Positions 44,628 through 52,974 are shown, counted from the first letter of the stretch. The stretch: 64,000 nucleotides of DNA from an uncultured Clostridia bacterium (GCA_947625605.1 CANQOY010000001.1:62001-126000); one strand, 5' to 3'. Made by a program: numbers and translations. Notes: generated by a model not told the origin, from the letters alone.

Positions 44628-44776
44628 CCCCCTTTGAAGGGGGCGGCTCATCTTGGCGCCCCCTTGAGGGGGAGCTGTCGAGGCAAAGCCGAGACTGAGG
44701 GGGTGTCATTCCGAATAAGAACGCCACCCCTTCCGTCACTCGCGATGCTCGTGCCACCCACCCCTCAAGGGGTGGG
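44628..44776. repeat. Composite REP-like palindromic repeat
   Basis: Three consecutive palindromic units: CCCCCTTTGAAGGGGG (44628-44643), a CCCCCTTGAGGGGG unit with a following GAGGCAAAGCC hairpin (about 44659-44699), and CCCACCCCTCAAGGGGTGGG (44757-44776). The style is that of extragenic repeats common in clostridial genomes. No gene is present in the 386-bp gap between 44516 and 44903. Confidence 0.7.
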
Positions 44777-44848
44777 CAAGGAAAGGCGCAAAAGGGGGCA
44801 GGTCATCTTCGTCCATGCCCGCGGCTTCCAAATTCTTCCGCCAAAGCC

Positions 44849-44877
44849 TTGATTTTTCTCCGCACTTATGCTATACT
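44849..44877 (+). promoter_or_regulatory. Promoter for the pyrH operon
   Basis: TTGATT (44849-44854), 17-bp spacer, TATACT (44872-44877) with TGC extended -10 element. Confidence 0.82.
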
Positions 44878-44902
44878 GATAAAAAACAGCAGGAGCAGAC
44901 GT

Positions 44903-45613
44903 ATGGAGCCCAAATACCATCGCATCCTCTTAAAACTCTCGGGAGAGGCCCTCGCGGGGGAGAACCGCTTCGGCCTCAACGAGGAGGTCATCGCCCGCGT
45001 CGTCGATCAGATCGTCAAGGTCCACGAAATGGGCGTGCAGATCGGCATCGTCATCGGCGGCGGCAACTTTTGGCGGGGTCGGCAGGGCACCCAGATGGAC
45101 CGCACGACGGCAGACCACATGGGCATGCTCGCCACCGTCATCAACTCGCTCGCCATGATGGACGCGATCGAGAGGCGGGGGATCCCCACCCGCGTGCAGA
45201 CGGCGCTCAACATGATCTCCGTCGCCGAGCCCTATATCCTCAGAAAGGCGCTTCACCACTTTGAGGCGGGGCGCATCGTGATCATGGCGTGCGGCACGGG
45301 CAACCCGTATTGCTCGACGGACACCGCAGCCGCCCAGCGCGCATGCGAGATCGACGCGGACGTCCTGCTCATGGCCAAGAATGTGGACGGGATCTACGAC
45401 GACGACCCGTGCCTCAACCCCCATGCAAAGAAGTACGACCGTATCACGTTCCGCGACGTCATCTCGGGCGGCCTCAAAGCCATGGATACGACGGCCGCGA
45501 CCATGTGCATGGAGAACGACGTTCCCGTTTTGGCCTTTGCCTTAGGGGAGCCGAACTCCATCGTCCGCGCAGTGTGCGGCGAAAAGCTCGGCACACTCAT
45601 TTCCAACGAATAA
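44903..45613 (+). CDS. pyrH: UMP kinase
   Basis: A 236-residue amino-acid-kinase-fold enzyme making UDP from UMP. Motifs: LLKLSGEALAG, IVIGGGNFWRG, DTTAATMCMENDVPV, VDGIYDDDP. AGGAG precedes ATG 44903. In most Firmicutes it directly follows tsf; here a 4.2-kb lipoprotein gene intervenes and pyrH has its own promoter. The frr gene starts 30 bp downstream. Confidence 0.98.
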   Translation: MEPKYHRILLKLSGEALAGENRFGLNEEVIARVVDQIVKVHEMGVQIGIVIGGGNFWRGRQGTQMDRTTADHMGMLATVINSLAMMDAIERRGIPTRVQTALNMISVAEPYILRKALHHFEAGRIVIMACGTGNPYCSTDTAAAQRACEIDADVLLMAKNVDGIYDDDPCLNPHAKKYDRITFRDVISGGLKAMDTTAATMCMENDVPVLAFALGEPNSIVRAVCGEKLGTLISNE

Positions 45614-45643
45614 AAAATCCCGAAAGGGGGAAAGGAGTTCATA

Positions 45644-46216
45644 ATGATAGAAAACGAAAAGGTAGAAGAGCTCTTTTTGGTGATGCAAGACAAATTGGAT
45701 AAGACCGTCTCCGTGCTCAAAGAGCAGTATGCCTCCATTCGCGCGGGGCGCGCCAATCCGCACATCCTCGATAAGTTGCAGGTGGAGGCCTACGGCGGCA
45801 TGAGCCCGCTCAACCAGCTCGGCAACGTCTCCGTCGCCGACGCGCGCTGCCTTGTGATCAGCCCGTGGGATAAGTCCCTCTTGAAGGCCATCGAGAAGGC
45901 CATTCTCGCCTCCAATATCGGCATTACGCCCACGAACGACGGCACGGTCATCCGCCTCGTTTTCCCCGAACTCACCGAGGAGCGCCGCCGCGATCTCGTC
46001 AAACAGATCAAGCGGATGGGGGAGGATGCGAAAGTCGCCGCGCGCAACGTGCGCCGCGAGGCCATGGAGAACGTCAAAAAGCTCAAAACGGGCAAGGAGA
46101 TCTCCGAGGACGAGGCAAAGAACAGCGAGATCGACATCGAGGACGCGGTGAAAGACTGCATCGAAACGCTCGATAAAGCGGTCGCCGCCAAGGAAAAGGA
46201 GCTGCTCACCGTCTGA
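45644..46216 (+). CDS. frr: Ribosome recycling factor
   Basis: A 190-residue tRNA-shaped protein that splits post-termination ribosomes with EF-G. Typical motifs are SIRAGRANPHILDK, EAYGGMSPLNQLGNV, LRLVFPELTEERR-like (VIRLVFPELTEERRRDLVK) and RNVRREA. AAAGGAG precedes ATG 45644. Its TGA shares a base with the uppS ATG. Confidence 0.98.
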   Translation: MIENEKVEELFLVMQDKLDKTVSVLKEQYASIRAGRANPHILDKLQVEAYGGMSPLNQLGNVSVADARCLVISPWDKSLLKAIEKAILASNIGITPTNDGTVIRLVFPELTEERRRDLVKQIKRMGEDAKVAARNVRREAMENVKKLKTGKEISEDEAKNSEIDIEDAVKDCIETLDKAVAAKEKELLTV

Positions 46217-46908
46217 TGGCCGAAGCGGAGCGGAGTGTCCCGCGGCATGTCGCCATCATCATGGACGGAAACGGCCGATGGGCGAAAAAGCGCCTCCTCC
46301 CCCGCGCCATGGGGCATCGGGCGGGGCTCAGGCGCATGATCTCGCTCATCGGGCATATCTTTTCGCGCGGGGTGGAGTACTGCACGCTGTTTGCGCTCTC
46401 CGCCGAAAATTTTGCGCGCCCCGCGGAGGAGATCGAAGCGCTCTTTTCCCTCTTCCGCGAATACTTTACGCAGAACGTCGCCGAGCTCGAAGCGCAGGGG
46501 ATCCGCCTGATCGTCATCGGCGACAGGAGCCTTCTCCCCGCCGATATCCAAGGCGCCATCTCCCATGCGGAGGAGGCGACGGGGCGCGGCGCGCGGGGAA
46601 CGCTTGCCCTCGCCATCGGCTATGGCGCGCGGCAGGATCTCGTCTGCGCATGCAACAAATTTGTGCGCGAGGGGCGGGAAGCGACGCAGGAAACGCTTGC
46701 CCAGAGCCTCTCAACGGGTACCATGCCCGAGGTAGACCTCTTGATCCGTACGGGGAAGGAAAAACGCCTCTCGAACTTTCTTCTCTTCGAGGCGGCCTAT
46801 GCAGAGCTCATCTTTTCCGAAAAGCTCTTCCCCGATTTTACCGATCGCGATTTCGACGGCGCGCTTGCAGAGTATGCAAAGCGCGAGAGAAGATTCGGGA
46901 AGTTATAA
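46216..46908 (+). CDS. uppS: Isoprenyl (undecaprenyl) diphosphate synthase
   Basis: A 230-residue cis-prenyltransferase making the lipid carrier for cell-wall synthesis. The catalytic Asp is at residue 17 in IIMDGNGRWAKKR; FALSAENFARP and LSNFLLFEAAYAEL are also present. The usual RT-G-G-E near the diphosphate site reads R-T-G-K-E, and FALSAENF stands where LSTENW is common, so the pocket is slightly unusual. It starts in the frr stop codon (one-base overlap). Confidence 0.96.
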   Translation: MAEAERSVPRHVAIIMDGNGRWAKKRLLPRAMGHRAGLRRMISLIGHIFSRGVEYCTLFALSAENFARPAEEIEALFSLFREYFTQNVAELEAQGIRLIVIGDRSLLPADIQGAISHAEEATGRGARGTLALAIGYGARQDLVCACNKFVREGREATQETLAQSLSTGTMPEVDLLIRTGKEKRLSNFLLFEAAYAELIFSEKLFPDFTDRDFDGALAEYAKRERRFGKL

Positions 46909-46911
46909 TCT

Positions 46912-47913
46912 ATGCAAGAAACAACGCAAGAAACGACAAAGCAACCGAAAAAGCGCGGCCGCATGAGCAACATGCAGCTGCGCGTCCTCACGGGATTCTG
47001 GTTGATGGGGATCCTTTTGGCAGCCTTCTTTTTGAAGATCTTTGTCAGCGATCTCTTTTTCGACCTCATCATCGTCATGATGGCTGTCTGCGGGACATGG
47101 GAGATGCTCCGCGCCTTCCGCGACAAGGTGCACATCTCGCAAAAGATCGTCGTCATGATCTTCGCCGTGCTCATCATCGTGGTGTACGCCGTGAGCGACT
47201 TTTACTTTGCGGATATCCGCCACATTCCGGGCACCACATGGGATGAGAGCGGCAACGCGACGGGCAGAAATTATGCGCCGCACATCACCCTCGTCGTGTT
47301 CATCGCGGGCGTGGCCATCCTGCTCGCCTTCCTCGTCTTTGCCCATCAGAACATCACGCTCGAATCTACGGGCTACGCGCTGTTCAGCTATACCTATCCC
47401 TCCCTGCTGCTGCTCGTCGTCTCCATCTGCAACCACCTTGAACGCTACTCCGAGATCGGCGTGCTGTTCATCTTCGTCGTGCCCGCCTTTGCGGATTCCT
47501 TCGCGATGATCACGGGAAAGATCTTCGGGAAGAAACTTCCCATGAAGATGGCGCCCTCCATCTCGCCGAAGAAAACGCTGGTCGGCGGTGCGGGCGGTCT
47601 GCTCGGCGGCGGCGTGGGCGCGGCGGCGATTTTCTTCGTGCTCTACGGGCTTGCGCAGTCCGACGCCGTCAACCTCAACCTGCAACTCAACGCGCTCAAT
47701 CTCGTGTTCTTCCTCGCGCTCGGCGTGCTCACAGCGGGCTTTTCGCAGTTCGGCGACCTCGTGGAGAGCGCCATCAAGCGCAAGCTCGGCATCAAGGACA
47801 TGGGAAGCGTTCTGCCCGGGCATGGCGGGGTGCTGGACCGCATCGACTCCGCACTCTTCGCAAGTCTTGTCGTGTGCGCGGTCATCGTGCTGCGAATCAT
47901 GATCGTGCGTTGA
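46912..47913 (+). CDS. cdsA: Phosphatidate cytidylyltransferase
   Basis: A 333-residue membrane enzyme making CDP-diacylglycerol from phosphatidate and CTP. The C-terminal family signature is clear: SQFGDLVESAIKRKLGIKD followed by GSVLPGHGGVLDRIDS. There are about eight transmembrane segments. It starts 3 bp after uppS with a weak ribosome binding site, so it is probably coupled. A terminator-like hairpin follows before dxr. Confidence 0.96.
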   Translation: MQETTQETTKQPKKRGRMSNMQLRVLTGFWLMGILLAAFFLKIFVSDLFFDLIIVMMAVCGTWEMLRAFRDKVHISQKIVVMIFAVLIIVVYAVSDFYFADIRHIPGTTWDESGNATGRNYAPHITLVVFIAGVAILLAFLVFAHQNITLESTGYALFSYTYPSLLLLVVSICNHLERYSEIGVLFIFVVPAFADSFAMITGKIFGKKLPMKMAPSISPKKTLVGGAGGLLGGGVGAAAIFFVLYGLAQSDAVNLNLQLNALNLVFFLALGVLTAGFSQFGDLVESAIKRKLGIKDMGSVLPGHGGVLDRIDSALFASLVVCAVIVLRIMIVR

Positions 47914-47934
47914 GGCGCATACATTAAAAGGGAC

Positions 47935-47959
47935 GCCCGCCTCGGTCGGCGGGCTTTTT
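47935..47959 (+). terminator. Intrinsic terminator between cdsA and dxr
   Basis: Stem GCCCGCC/GGCGGGC, 6-nt loop, five T. A second hairpin, GGGCTCC/GGAGCCC (47964-47982), lies just before the dxr ribosome binding site. Confidence 0.8.
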
Positions 47960-47992
47960 GATAGGGCTCCGCAGCGGAGCCCGCGAGGAAGT

Positions 47993-49090
47993 ATGAAAAA
48001 GATCGCACTCATCGGTTGCACGGGGAGTATCGGCCGTCAGGCGCTCGACGTCGTCCGCCGCTATCCCGAACGGTTCACCGTCACCGCGCTCGCGGCCAAT
48101 GCGAACGGGGAGGCGTTCCGCGCCCTGCGGGAGGAGTTCCGTCCCCGCATTGCCTTCTGCGCGGAAAACCGCAGGGGAGGGCAGGAGGAGATCGACGAAC
48201 TCTTCTCCGACTGCGACGTCGCCTTGATCGCGGCGAGCGGCTTTGCGGGCCTTTCCTATACGCTGGCGGCGGTCAGGGCGGGCAAGACGGTTGCGCTTGC
48301 GAACAAGGAATCCCTCGTCTGCGGCGGCGAGCTCGTCATGGCGGAGGCGAAGAGGCGGGGGGCGGAGATCGTCCCCGTGGACAGCGAGCACTCCGCGATC
48401 TTTCAGGCGCTGCATTTCGACCGCGGCGCCAAGTTCGAGCGCCTTGTGCTCACGGCGAGCGGCGGCCCCTTTCTGCGCGCCTCAGAGGAGGAGCTCGCCC
48501 GCGTGACGGCGGCCGACGCGCTGCGGCACCCCACGTGGAAGATGGGGCCCAAGATCACGGTGGACAGCGCGACGCTGCTCAACAAGGGCTACGAGATCCT
48601 CGAAGCGAAGTGGCTCTTCGGCGCGGATCTCGACCGTATCGAGGCTGTCGTGCACCCCGAATCCATCGTGCATTCTCTCGTCTATTTCGAGGACGGCGCG
48701 GCCCTTGCGCAGCTCGGGTATCCGGACATGGGTGTGCCCATTCAGCTCGCGCTCACCTATCCCGACCGTCTCCCGTGCGCCGCACCGCTCGATCTTGCAG
48801 CCCTCGGCGCCCTGCACTTTTTCCCGCTTCCGAGGGAGAAATTCCCCTGCTTCGGTCTCGCCTTGCAGGCGGGGAAAGAGGGGGGAACGGCGCCCACAGT
48901 ACTCAACGGGGCGGCGGAGATTGCCGTCCGCGCCTTCCTGCAAGGAGGCATAACCTTCCCGCAAATCGCGGAAACTGTCGAGGACGCGCTCTCCCGCATC
49001 CCGCGCACGGACGCAGCCGATTTTTCTGTCCTCGAAGAGGCGGACGCGCGCGCCCGCGCTGTCGCAACGAGATACATCTATGGCAAATAA
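47993..49090 (+). CDS. dxr: 1-deoxy-D-xylulose 5-phosphate reductoisomerase
   Basis: A 365-residue NADPH enzyme forming MEP in the non-mevalonate isoprenoid pathway, upstream of the undecaprenyl carrier made by UppS. Motifs: IGCTGSIGRQAL (NADPH), ALANKESLV, VPVDSEHSAIFQ (metal and substrate) and HPTWKMGPKITVDSATL. GAGG precedes ATG 47993. It overlaps rseP by 11 bp. Confidence 0.98.
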   Translation: MKKIALIGCTGSIGRQALDVVRRYPERFTVTALAANANGEAFRALREEFRPRIAFCAENRRGGQEEIDELFSDCDVALIAASGFAGLSYTLAAVRAGKTVALANKESLVCGGELVMAEAKRRGAEIVPVDSEHSAIFQALHFDRGAKFERLVLTASGGPFLRASEEELARVTAADALRHPTWKMGPKITVDSATLLNKGYEILEAKWLFGADLDRIEAVVHPESIVHSLVYFEDGAALAQLGYPDMGVPIQLALTYPDRLPCAAPLDLAALGALHFFPLPREKFPCFGLALQAGKEGGTAPTVLNGAAEIAVRAFLQGGITFPQIAETVEDALSRIPRTDAADFSVLEEADARARAVATRYIYGK

Positions 49091-50303
49091 TCTGCTTTCC
49101 GTCTGGGGCACGATCGGCTCCGTCCTGCTCGCCATCCTGATCCTGCTCGTGATGATCACCATTCACGAGTTCGGTCACTATGTCGCGGGCAAGATCTTCA
49201 AATTCCGCATCAACGAGTTCTCCATCGGCTTCGGGCCCGCGCTCTTCAAGCGGAAGAACCGCCGCACGGGGGAGCTCTTTTCGGTGCGCCTCATCCCGCT
49301 CGGCGGCTACTGCGCGTTTGCGGGAGAGGACGGGCAAGAGGAAGAGGAGACGAAAGAGGACCAACCCATGCCCGAGAGTGAGGGCTCGAATACGCCCTCC
49401 GACGGGGAAGCGGCCGCGGCGGCTCCTGCCCCGAAAGCGGACGACGGCCTCTTCACGCACAAGAAGCCGTGGCAGCGGATCATCGTGCTCATCGCGGGCG
49501 CGTTCATGAACTATCTGTTGGCGCTGCTACTCATCTTCATCCTCTTCGGGGTCTATGGGCAGAGCTTGGTCATGGTGCGCGGCGTCGCCGAACCCACGGA
49601 GGAGTACACTGCCGAGCAATCCTTCCGCGAGGGGGACATCCTCCTCAAAGCGGACGGCAAGACGCTCTACCTCACGACGGACATTTCCCTCACGCTCAAC
49701 GGCAAGAAGGAGGGCGACGAGGTCGTGTTCCGCGTCGCGCGGCTGCAAGAGGACGGCACGCGCAAGGCCGTGGACGTGCCCATCCGCCTGCGCGGTTCGG
49801 TCGCGGTGAAGAACAGCAACGATTTCACGGGAGTCTGGAACGCGCTCGGCGTGGGGATCGAGACGCGGGAGGACGGCGCGAAATACTACATGGTGGACTC
49901 GGTGGGGTACCATTTCGGGTTTTTCGAGACGATCGGCCGCTCCTTTGTCTACTCGTTCAAGATCGCGGGCACAATCTTCCGCGTCATCGGAGAGCTGTTT
50001 ACGGGGAGGTTGGGCCTCAGTTCCCTCGGCGGGCCCATCACGACGATCTCGACGACGTCCCGCGTCGTCTCCGCAGGGGGCATGTCCGGGTTTTTGGAGA
50101 TCGCCGCGCTCATCGGCGTCAATCTTGCCGTCTTTAACCTGCTGCCCATCCCCGCTCTGGACGGGAGCAAAGTGGTGTTCACGATCATCGAATGGATCCG
50201 CGGGAAGCCGATCAACCGAAAGGTGGAAGCGATCATCCATGCCGTCGGGATCGTTCTCCTCTTCGGCTTTGCGATCCTCGTGGACATCTTACAGTTTGTG
50301 TAG
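49080..50303 (+). CDS. rseP: RseP-type site-2 membrane protease
   Basis: A 407-residue intramembrane zinc protease that cleaves anti-sigma factors or signal-peptide remnants. The HExxH motif is at His29-Glu30-His33 (TIHEFGHYV) in the first membrane helix, with the LDG zinc motif late (LLPIPALDGSKVV). A PDZ domain lies between (about 165-265). An acidic Glu/Pro/Ala-rich insertion follows GGYCAFAGEDGQ (about residues 80-125), longer than in Bacillus RasP. The start overlaps dxr. Confidence 0.95.
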   Translation: MANNLLSVWGTIGSVLLAILILLVMITIHEFGHYVAGKIFKFRINEFSIGFGPALFKRKNRRTGELFSVRLIPLGGYCAFAGEDGQEEEETKEDQPMPESEGSNTPSDGEAAAAAPAPKADDGLFTHKKPWQRIIVLIAGAFMNYLLALLLIFILFGVYGQSLVMVRGVAEPTEEYTAEQSFREGDILLKADGKTLYLTTDISLTLNGKKEGDEVVFRVARLQEDGTRKAVDVPIRLRGSVAVKNSNDFTGVWNALGVGIETREDGAKYYMVDSVGYHFGFFETIGRSFVYSFKIAGTIFRVIGELFTGRLGLSSLGGPITTISTTSRVVSAGGMSGFLEIAALIGVNLAVFNLLPIPALDGSKVVFTIIEWIRGKPINRKVEAIIHAVGIVLLFGFAILVDILQFV

Positions 50304-50340
50304 CGCGCGGGGCGCCGAAGTCCCGCCGCGAAGTAAAAAA

Positions 50341-50372
50341 AGAAAGGCAAAAAGGCTTGCCTTTCTTTTTTT
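50341..50372. terminator. Bidirectional intrinsic terminator
   Basis: Stem AGAAAGGCAA/TTGCCTTTCT with A-run and T-run on either side, between convergent rseP and thiT. Confidence 0.9.
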
Positions 50373-50394
50373 GCGTTTTTTGGGCTCTCTGCGG

Positions 50395-51507
50395 TCAGGC
50401 TTTTTTGCCGTCCCGATATCTCCGCGCGGCCTTCACGACGGCGGGAGAGCAGAACACGAGCACGCCCGCCACGACGACGATCGCGAGGTCGGGCAGGACG
50501 TAACCCGCCTGGTAGGTGAGGGAATACAGCCATGCGGGTTGGTCGCCCGCCCATGCGGAGAAGGCGAACCAGCCCGAGAGGAAGTGCGAGGCGAAGCGTG
50601 CGGCTCCCGCCACGATCGCGCCGAGGGCAAACTGCACGGGCGCGACTTTATCGAGCGCCTTCACATTGGAGAACATGCCCGCGAGGCCGATGCAGGCAAA
50701 GGCGGCGGGGTAGTCGAGGATGAACTGCGCGGGGTGCAGGATGGTGGGGTCTTGGAAGGCTTGCAGGACGCCGTAGATAAAGCCCGCCAGCACGCCCTTT
50801 CTCGTGCCGAACATATAGGCATAGATCATGAGGGGGAGGAGGGAGGCGATGGTGATCGATCCGCCTTGGGGCATCTTGACAATGCGGATATAGGAGAGCG
50901 CATAGCTCATGGCGATGCAGACGGCGGCGTAAGAAATGGCCTTGGCGTCCGTGCTGCGCTTGCGGCCGATATCGCACAGGAAGGCGAGCGCGACCACCAC
51001 GACGACGAGCGCGGCCGCGGCGATGTAGAGCGCAAGGGAGTTGACGTCCGCATTCCCGTTGGGAAGGCCGTTGGTGTCCGCGGCGTCGCCTGAGGTGTAG
51101 TGGAAGTACATGCACACGAGCGTTGCGATCAGCGCCGCGCCGAACAGGGCGCCGCATACGCCATAGCTCACCTTGGTGCGCTTGAAGGTGAGAACGATGG
51201 CGCCCGTCATCACCGTGGCGATGAGCACGAGCAGCGGCACGAAGAGGATGAGCGTGATGCCGTCATCGAGGAATGTAAAGATGAGGAAGAGCGCGCCGAG
51301 CACGCAGGCGTATACCATGCCCGCGACCATGGCCACGCGCAGGTATGTTTTCCGCCGTTCGCCCTTGAAGGCGAACATGAGCGCAAAGACGGCGATCGCG
51401 AGCAGGATCGTTGCCCAGAATGCCGTAAAGCGAAGGATGCTCATCGGCTCGGCGTCTTTGAGGACGGGATACCATGTCGTCCCGTCGAGGAGAGAAAAGT
51501 GCAACAT
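50395..51507 (-). CDS. thiT: ThiT thiamine-uptake component with extra N-terminal membrane domain
   Basis: A 370-residue integral membrane protein. The C-terminal about 185 residues are the S-component ThiT of an ECF thiamine transporter (SYIRIVKMPQGGSITIASLL, GFIYGVLQAF, HPAQFILDYPAAF). The first about 185 residues add five or six further transmembrane helices that ordinary ThiT (about 190 residues) lacks. Function is supported by a TPP riboswitch in the leader. The start is Met 51507 after AGGAGGT. The ECF ATPase and EcfT components are not in this window. The role of the extra domain is unknown. Confidence 0.9.
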   Translation of the reverse strand: MLHFSLLDGTTWYPVLKDAEPMSILRFTAFWATILLAIAVFALMFAFKGERRKTYLRVAMVAGMVYACVLGALFLIFTFLDDGITLILFVPLLVLIATVMTGAIVLTFKRTKVSYGVCGALFGAALIATLVCMYFHYTSGDAADTNGLPNGNADVNSLALYIAAAALVVVVVALAFLCDIGRKRSTDAKAISYAAVCIAMSYALSYIRIVKMPQGGSITIASLLPLMIYAYMFGTRKGVLAGFIYGVLQAFQDPTILHPAQFILDYPAAFACIGLAGMFSNVKALDKVAPVQFALGAIVAGAARFASHFLSGWFAFSAWAGDQPAWLYSLTYQAGYVLPDLAIVVVAGVLVFCSPAVVKAARRYRDGKKA

Positions 51508-51549
51508 CAATGACCTCCTGTTTTTCGTTTTAACCGCCAAACGGAGCAT

Positions 51550-51579
51550 AAAAATCGCCCGCGTAAAAATGCGCAGGCG
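51550..51579 (-). terminator. Terminator of the TPP riboswitch
   Basis: On the minus strand: hairpin CGCCTGCG/CGCGGGCG (51556-51579, one mismatch) followed by ATTTTT, between aptamer and start codon. Confidence 0.75.
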
Positions 51580-51596
51580 AAAATTCCTTCCGAAAA

Positions 51597-51667
51597 CCGT
51601 TCTTTCGTGCAAGCATTACCTTGCCCGATTCCAATGGTATCATCTCAGCCTTTCGGCACCCACGACG
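51597..51667 (-). ncRNA. TPP (THI-box) riboswitch
   Basis: On the minus strand: GGGTGCC (51656-51662), GGCTGAGATGATACC (CTGAGA core 51643-51648) and GGTAATGC (51613-51620) in the order and spacing of the thiamine pyrophosphate aptamer. It lies upstream of thiT, so it should switch the transporter off when TPP is plentiful. Confidence 0.92.
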
Positions 51668-51692
51668 GATAAAACAATGAATTTGTAGCCTC

Positions 51693-51721
51693 ATTATATG
51701 CCATAAACTTGCAAAAGTCAA
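51693..51721 (-). promoter_or_regulatory. Promoter for riboswitch-thiT
   Basis: On the minus strand: TTGACT (51716-51721), 17-bp spacer, TATAAT (51693-51698). Confidence 0.88.
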
Positions 51722-51750
51722 TTGTTTTTTTGTCGGATTTGTAGTATAAT
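51722..51750 (+). promoter_or_regulatory. Promoter for the 51790 gene
   Basis: TTGTTT (51722-51727), 17-bp spacer, TATAAT (51745-51750). Its -35 box directly abuts the -35 box of the opposite thiT promoter. Confidence 0.8.
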
Positions 51751-51789
51751 CGAAGAAACGGCGGGCATTTCCGCCGTGCGCATGCACCG

Positions 51790-52398
51790 ATGAAGAAAAA
51801 AGACGTCTTACAATACGAATTTGCCGCGCTCCGCTTTCCCGAGGACGGCAACCTGCGCGATCGCCTGTATTGGTATCTCGCGGATCTTCCCGTCCGCGAG
51901 GGGGACGAGGTGCTCGCGCCCGTCGGCCCGCATGACAGATTGCAGCGGGGCGTCGTAGAGAGGACGGTGCGCGCCAAAGAGGAAGAGGCGCCCTACGATG
52001 TCCGCCTCATCAAGCGGATCACGGCGCGATACGGCGCGCGCAAGCTCCTCTTTGCGGGGCATGCGGAGGCCTTTTGGGAGTTCGGCGGCGCAAGGTACGA
52101 CGACCGCCACTACACGCGCTTGGGGCGGATCCTCTACACCGATACCATGTCCGAGTGTGCGGGCATGGTTGCCGATTCCGCCTGCATGACGCTGTTCGAG
52201 GCACCCATGTCCGAGGATGAGGCGATCTATCGCACGCTTGCCAGCGGACATGCCGCCCTCCTCGTCGGCGGAGAGGGCAGGGAGATTGTCCGCCTTCTCC
52301 TCTCTCTTCTCAAAGGAGAGGAGGGCGCCGCGGATCGCCTCCGCGCCATCGGCCTTTCCGATCGAGAGATCGCGGCGCTTGTCATTTGGCTGGGATGA
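51790..52398 (+). CDS. PriA-N-like small protein, unknown
   Basis: A 202-residue soluble protein. The N-terminal about 70 residues (YWYLADLPVREGDEVLAPVG, GVVE, VRLIKRI) look like the small beta domain at the start of PriA helicase, which binds DNA 3' ends; no helicase motif follows. The C-terminal half is helical and unrecognised. ATG 51790 has no ribosome binding site; instead the leader holds a perfect hairpin ACGGCGG/CCGCCGT (51759-51778). Its position next to ruvC hints at DNA repair, but that is inference. Confidence 0.7.
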   Translation: MKKKDVLQYEFAALRFPEDGNLRDRLYWYLADLPVREGDEVLAPVGPHDRLQRGVVERTVRAKEEEAPYDVRLIKRITARYGARKLLFAGHAEAFWEFGGARYDDRHYTRLGRILYTDTMSECAGMVADSACMTLFEAPMSEDEAIYRTLASGHAALLVGGEGREIVRLLLSLLKGEEGAADRLRAIGLSDREIAALVIWLG

Positions 52399-52441
52399 GG
52401 CGCGCCCACCCTCGCATTGCGGCGGAACTCGCGCGATTCTC

Positions 52442-52470
52442 TTGACAGGAAACAAATTTTCGTGTACAAT
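52442..52470 (+). promoter_or_regulatory. Promoter for ruvC, apparently leaderless
   Basis: TTGACA (52442-52447), 17-bp spacer, TACAAT (52465-52470). The ATG follows 6 nt later, where transcription should start. Confidence 0.82.
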
Positions 52471-52476
52471 AACAAT

Positions 52477-52974
52477 ATGACGATTTTGGGACTTGACCCC
52501 GGCTACGGCACGATGGGTTACGGCGTCATCGAGAAGGACGCGCGCGGGAATTGCTCTGCCGTGGACTATGGCGTCGTCAAGACGCCGCCGAGCGAAAATT
52601 TTGCCGTCCGCCTCTGTATTTTGGAGGAGGGCGTCAACGCGCTCTTCGATAAGTTTCATCCCGAAGAGGCGGCCATGGAGGAGCTCTTCTTCTCCAAGAA
52701 CGTGACGACGGGCATCGCCGTCGCCCATGCGCGCGGGGTGATGCTCCTCACCTGCAACAAGCGGTGCGGCAGGATCTTCGAATACACGCCCAACCAGATC
52801 AAGCAGGCGCTCACGGGCTGGGGCGGCGCGGACAAGGGGCAGATGATGCGGTGCGTCGCATCCCACCTTCGCCTCAGTTCGATCCCCCGTCCCGACGACG
52901 CGGCCGACGCCCTCGCCGTGGCGCTCTGCCATGCGTTCACGAGCAGGTTCTCGGGGCTCTTTGGCGTAAAATAA
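52477..52974 (+). CDS. ruvC: RuvC Holliday junction endonuclease
   Basis: A 165-residue RNase-H-fold nuclease that resolves Holliday junctions with RuvAB. Acidic catalytic residues are visible: Asp7 (ILGLDPGYGTMGYG), Glu in MEELFFSKN, and Asp residues in RPDDAADALAVALCH. ATG 52477 is fixed by the family N-terminus. No ribosome binding site is present and the promoter -10 box ends 6 nt upstream, so the message is probably leaderless. Confidence 0.96.
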   Translation: MTILGLDPGYGTMGYGVIEKDARGNCSAVDYGVVKTPPSENFAVRLCILEEGVNALFDKFHPEEAAMEELFFSKNVTTGIAVAHARGVMLLTCNKRCGRIFEYTPNQIKQALTGWGGADKGQMMRCVASHLRLSSIPRPDDAADALAVALCHAFTSRFSGLFGVK

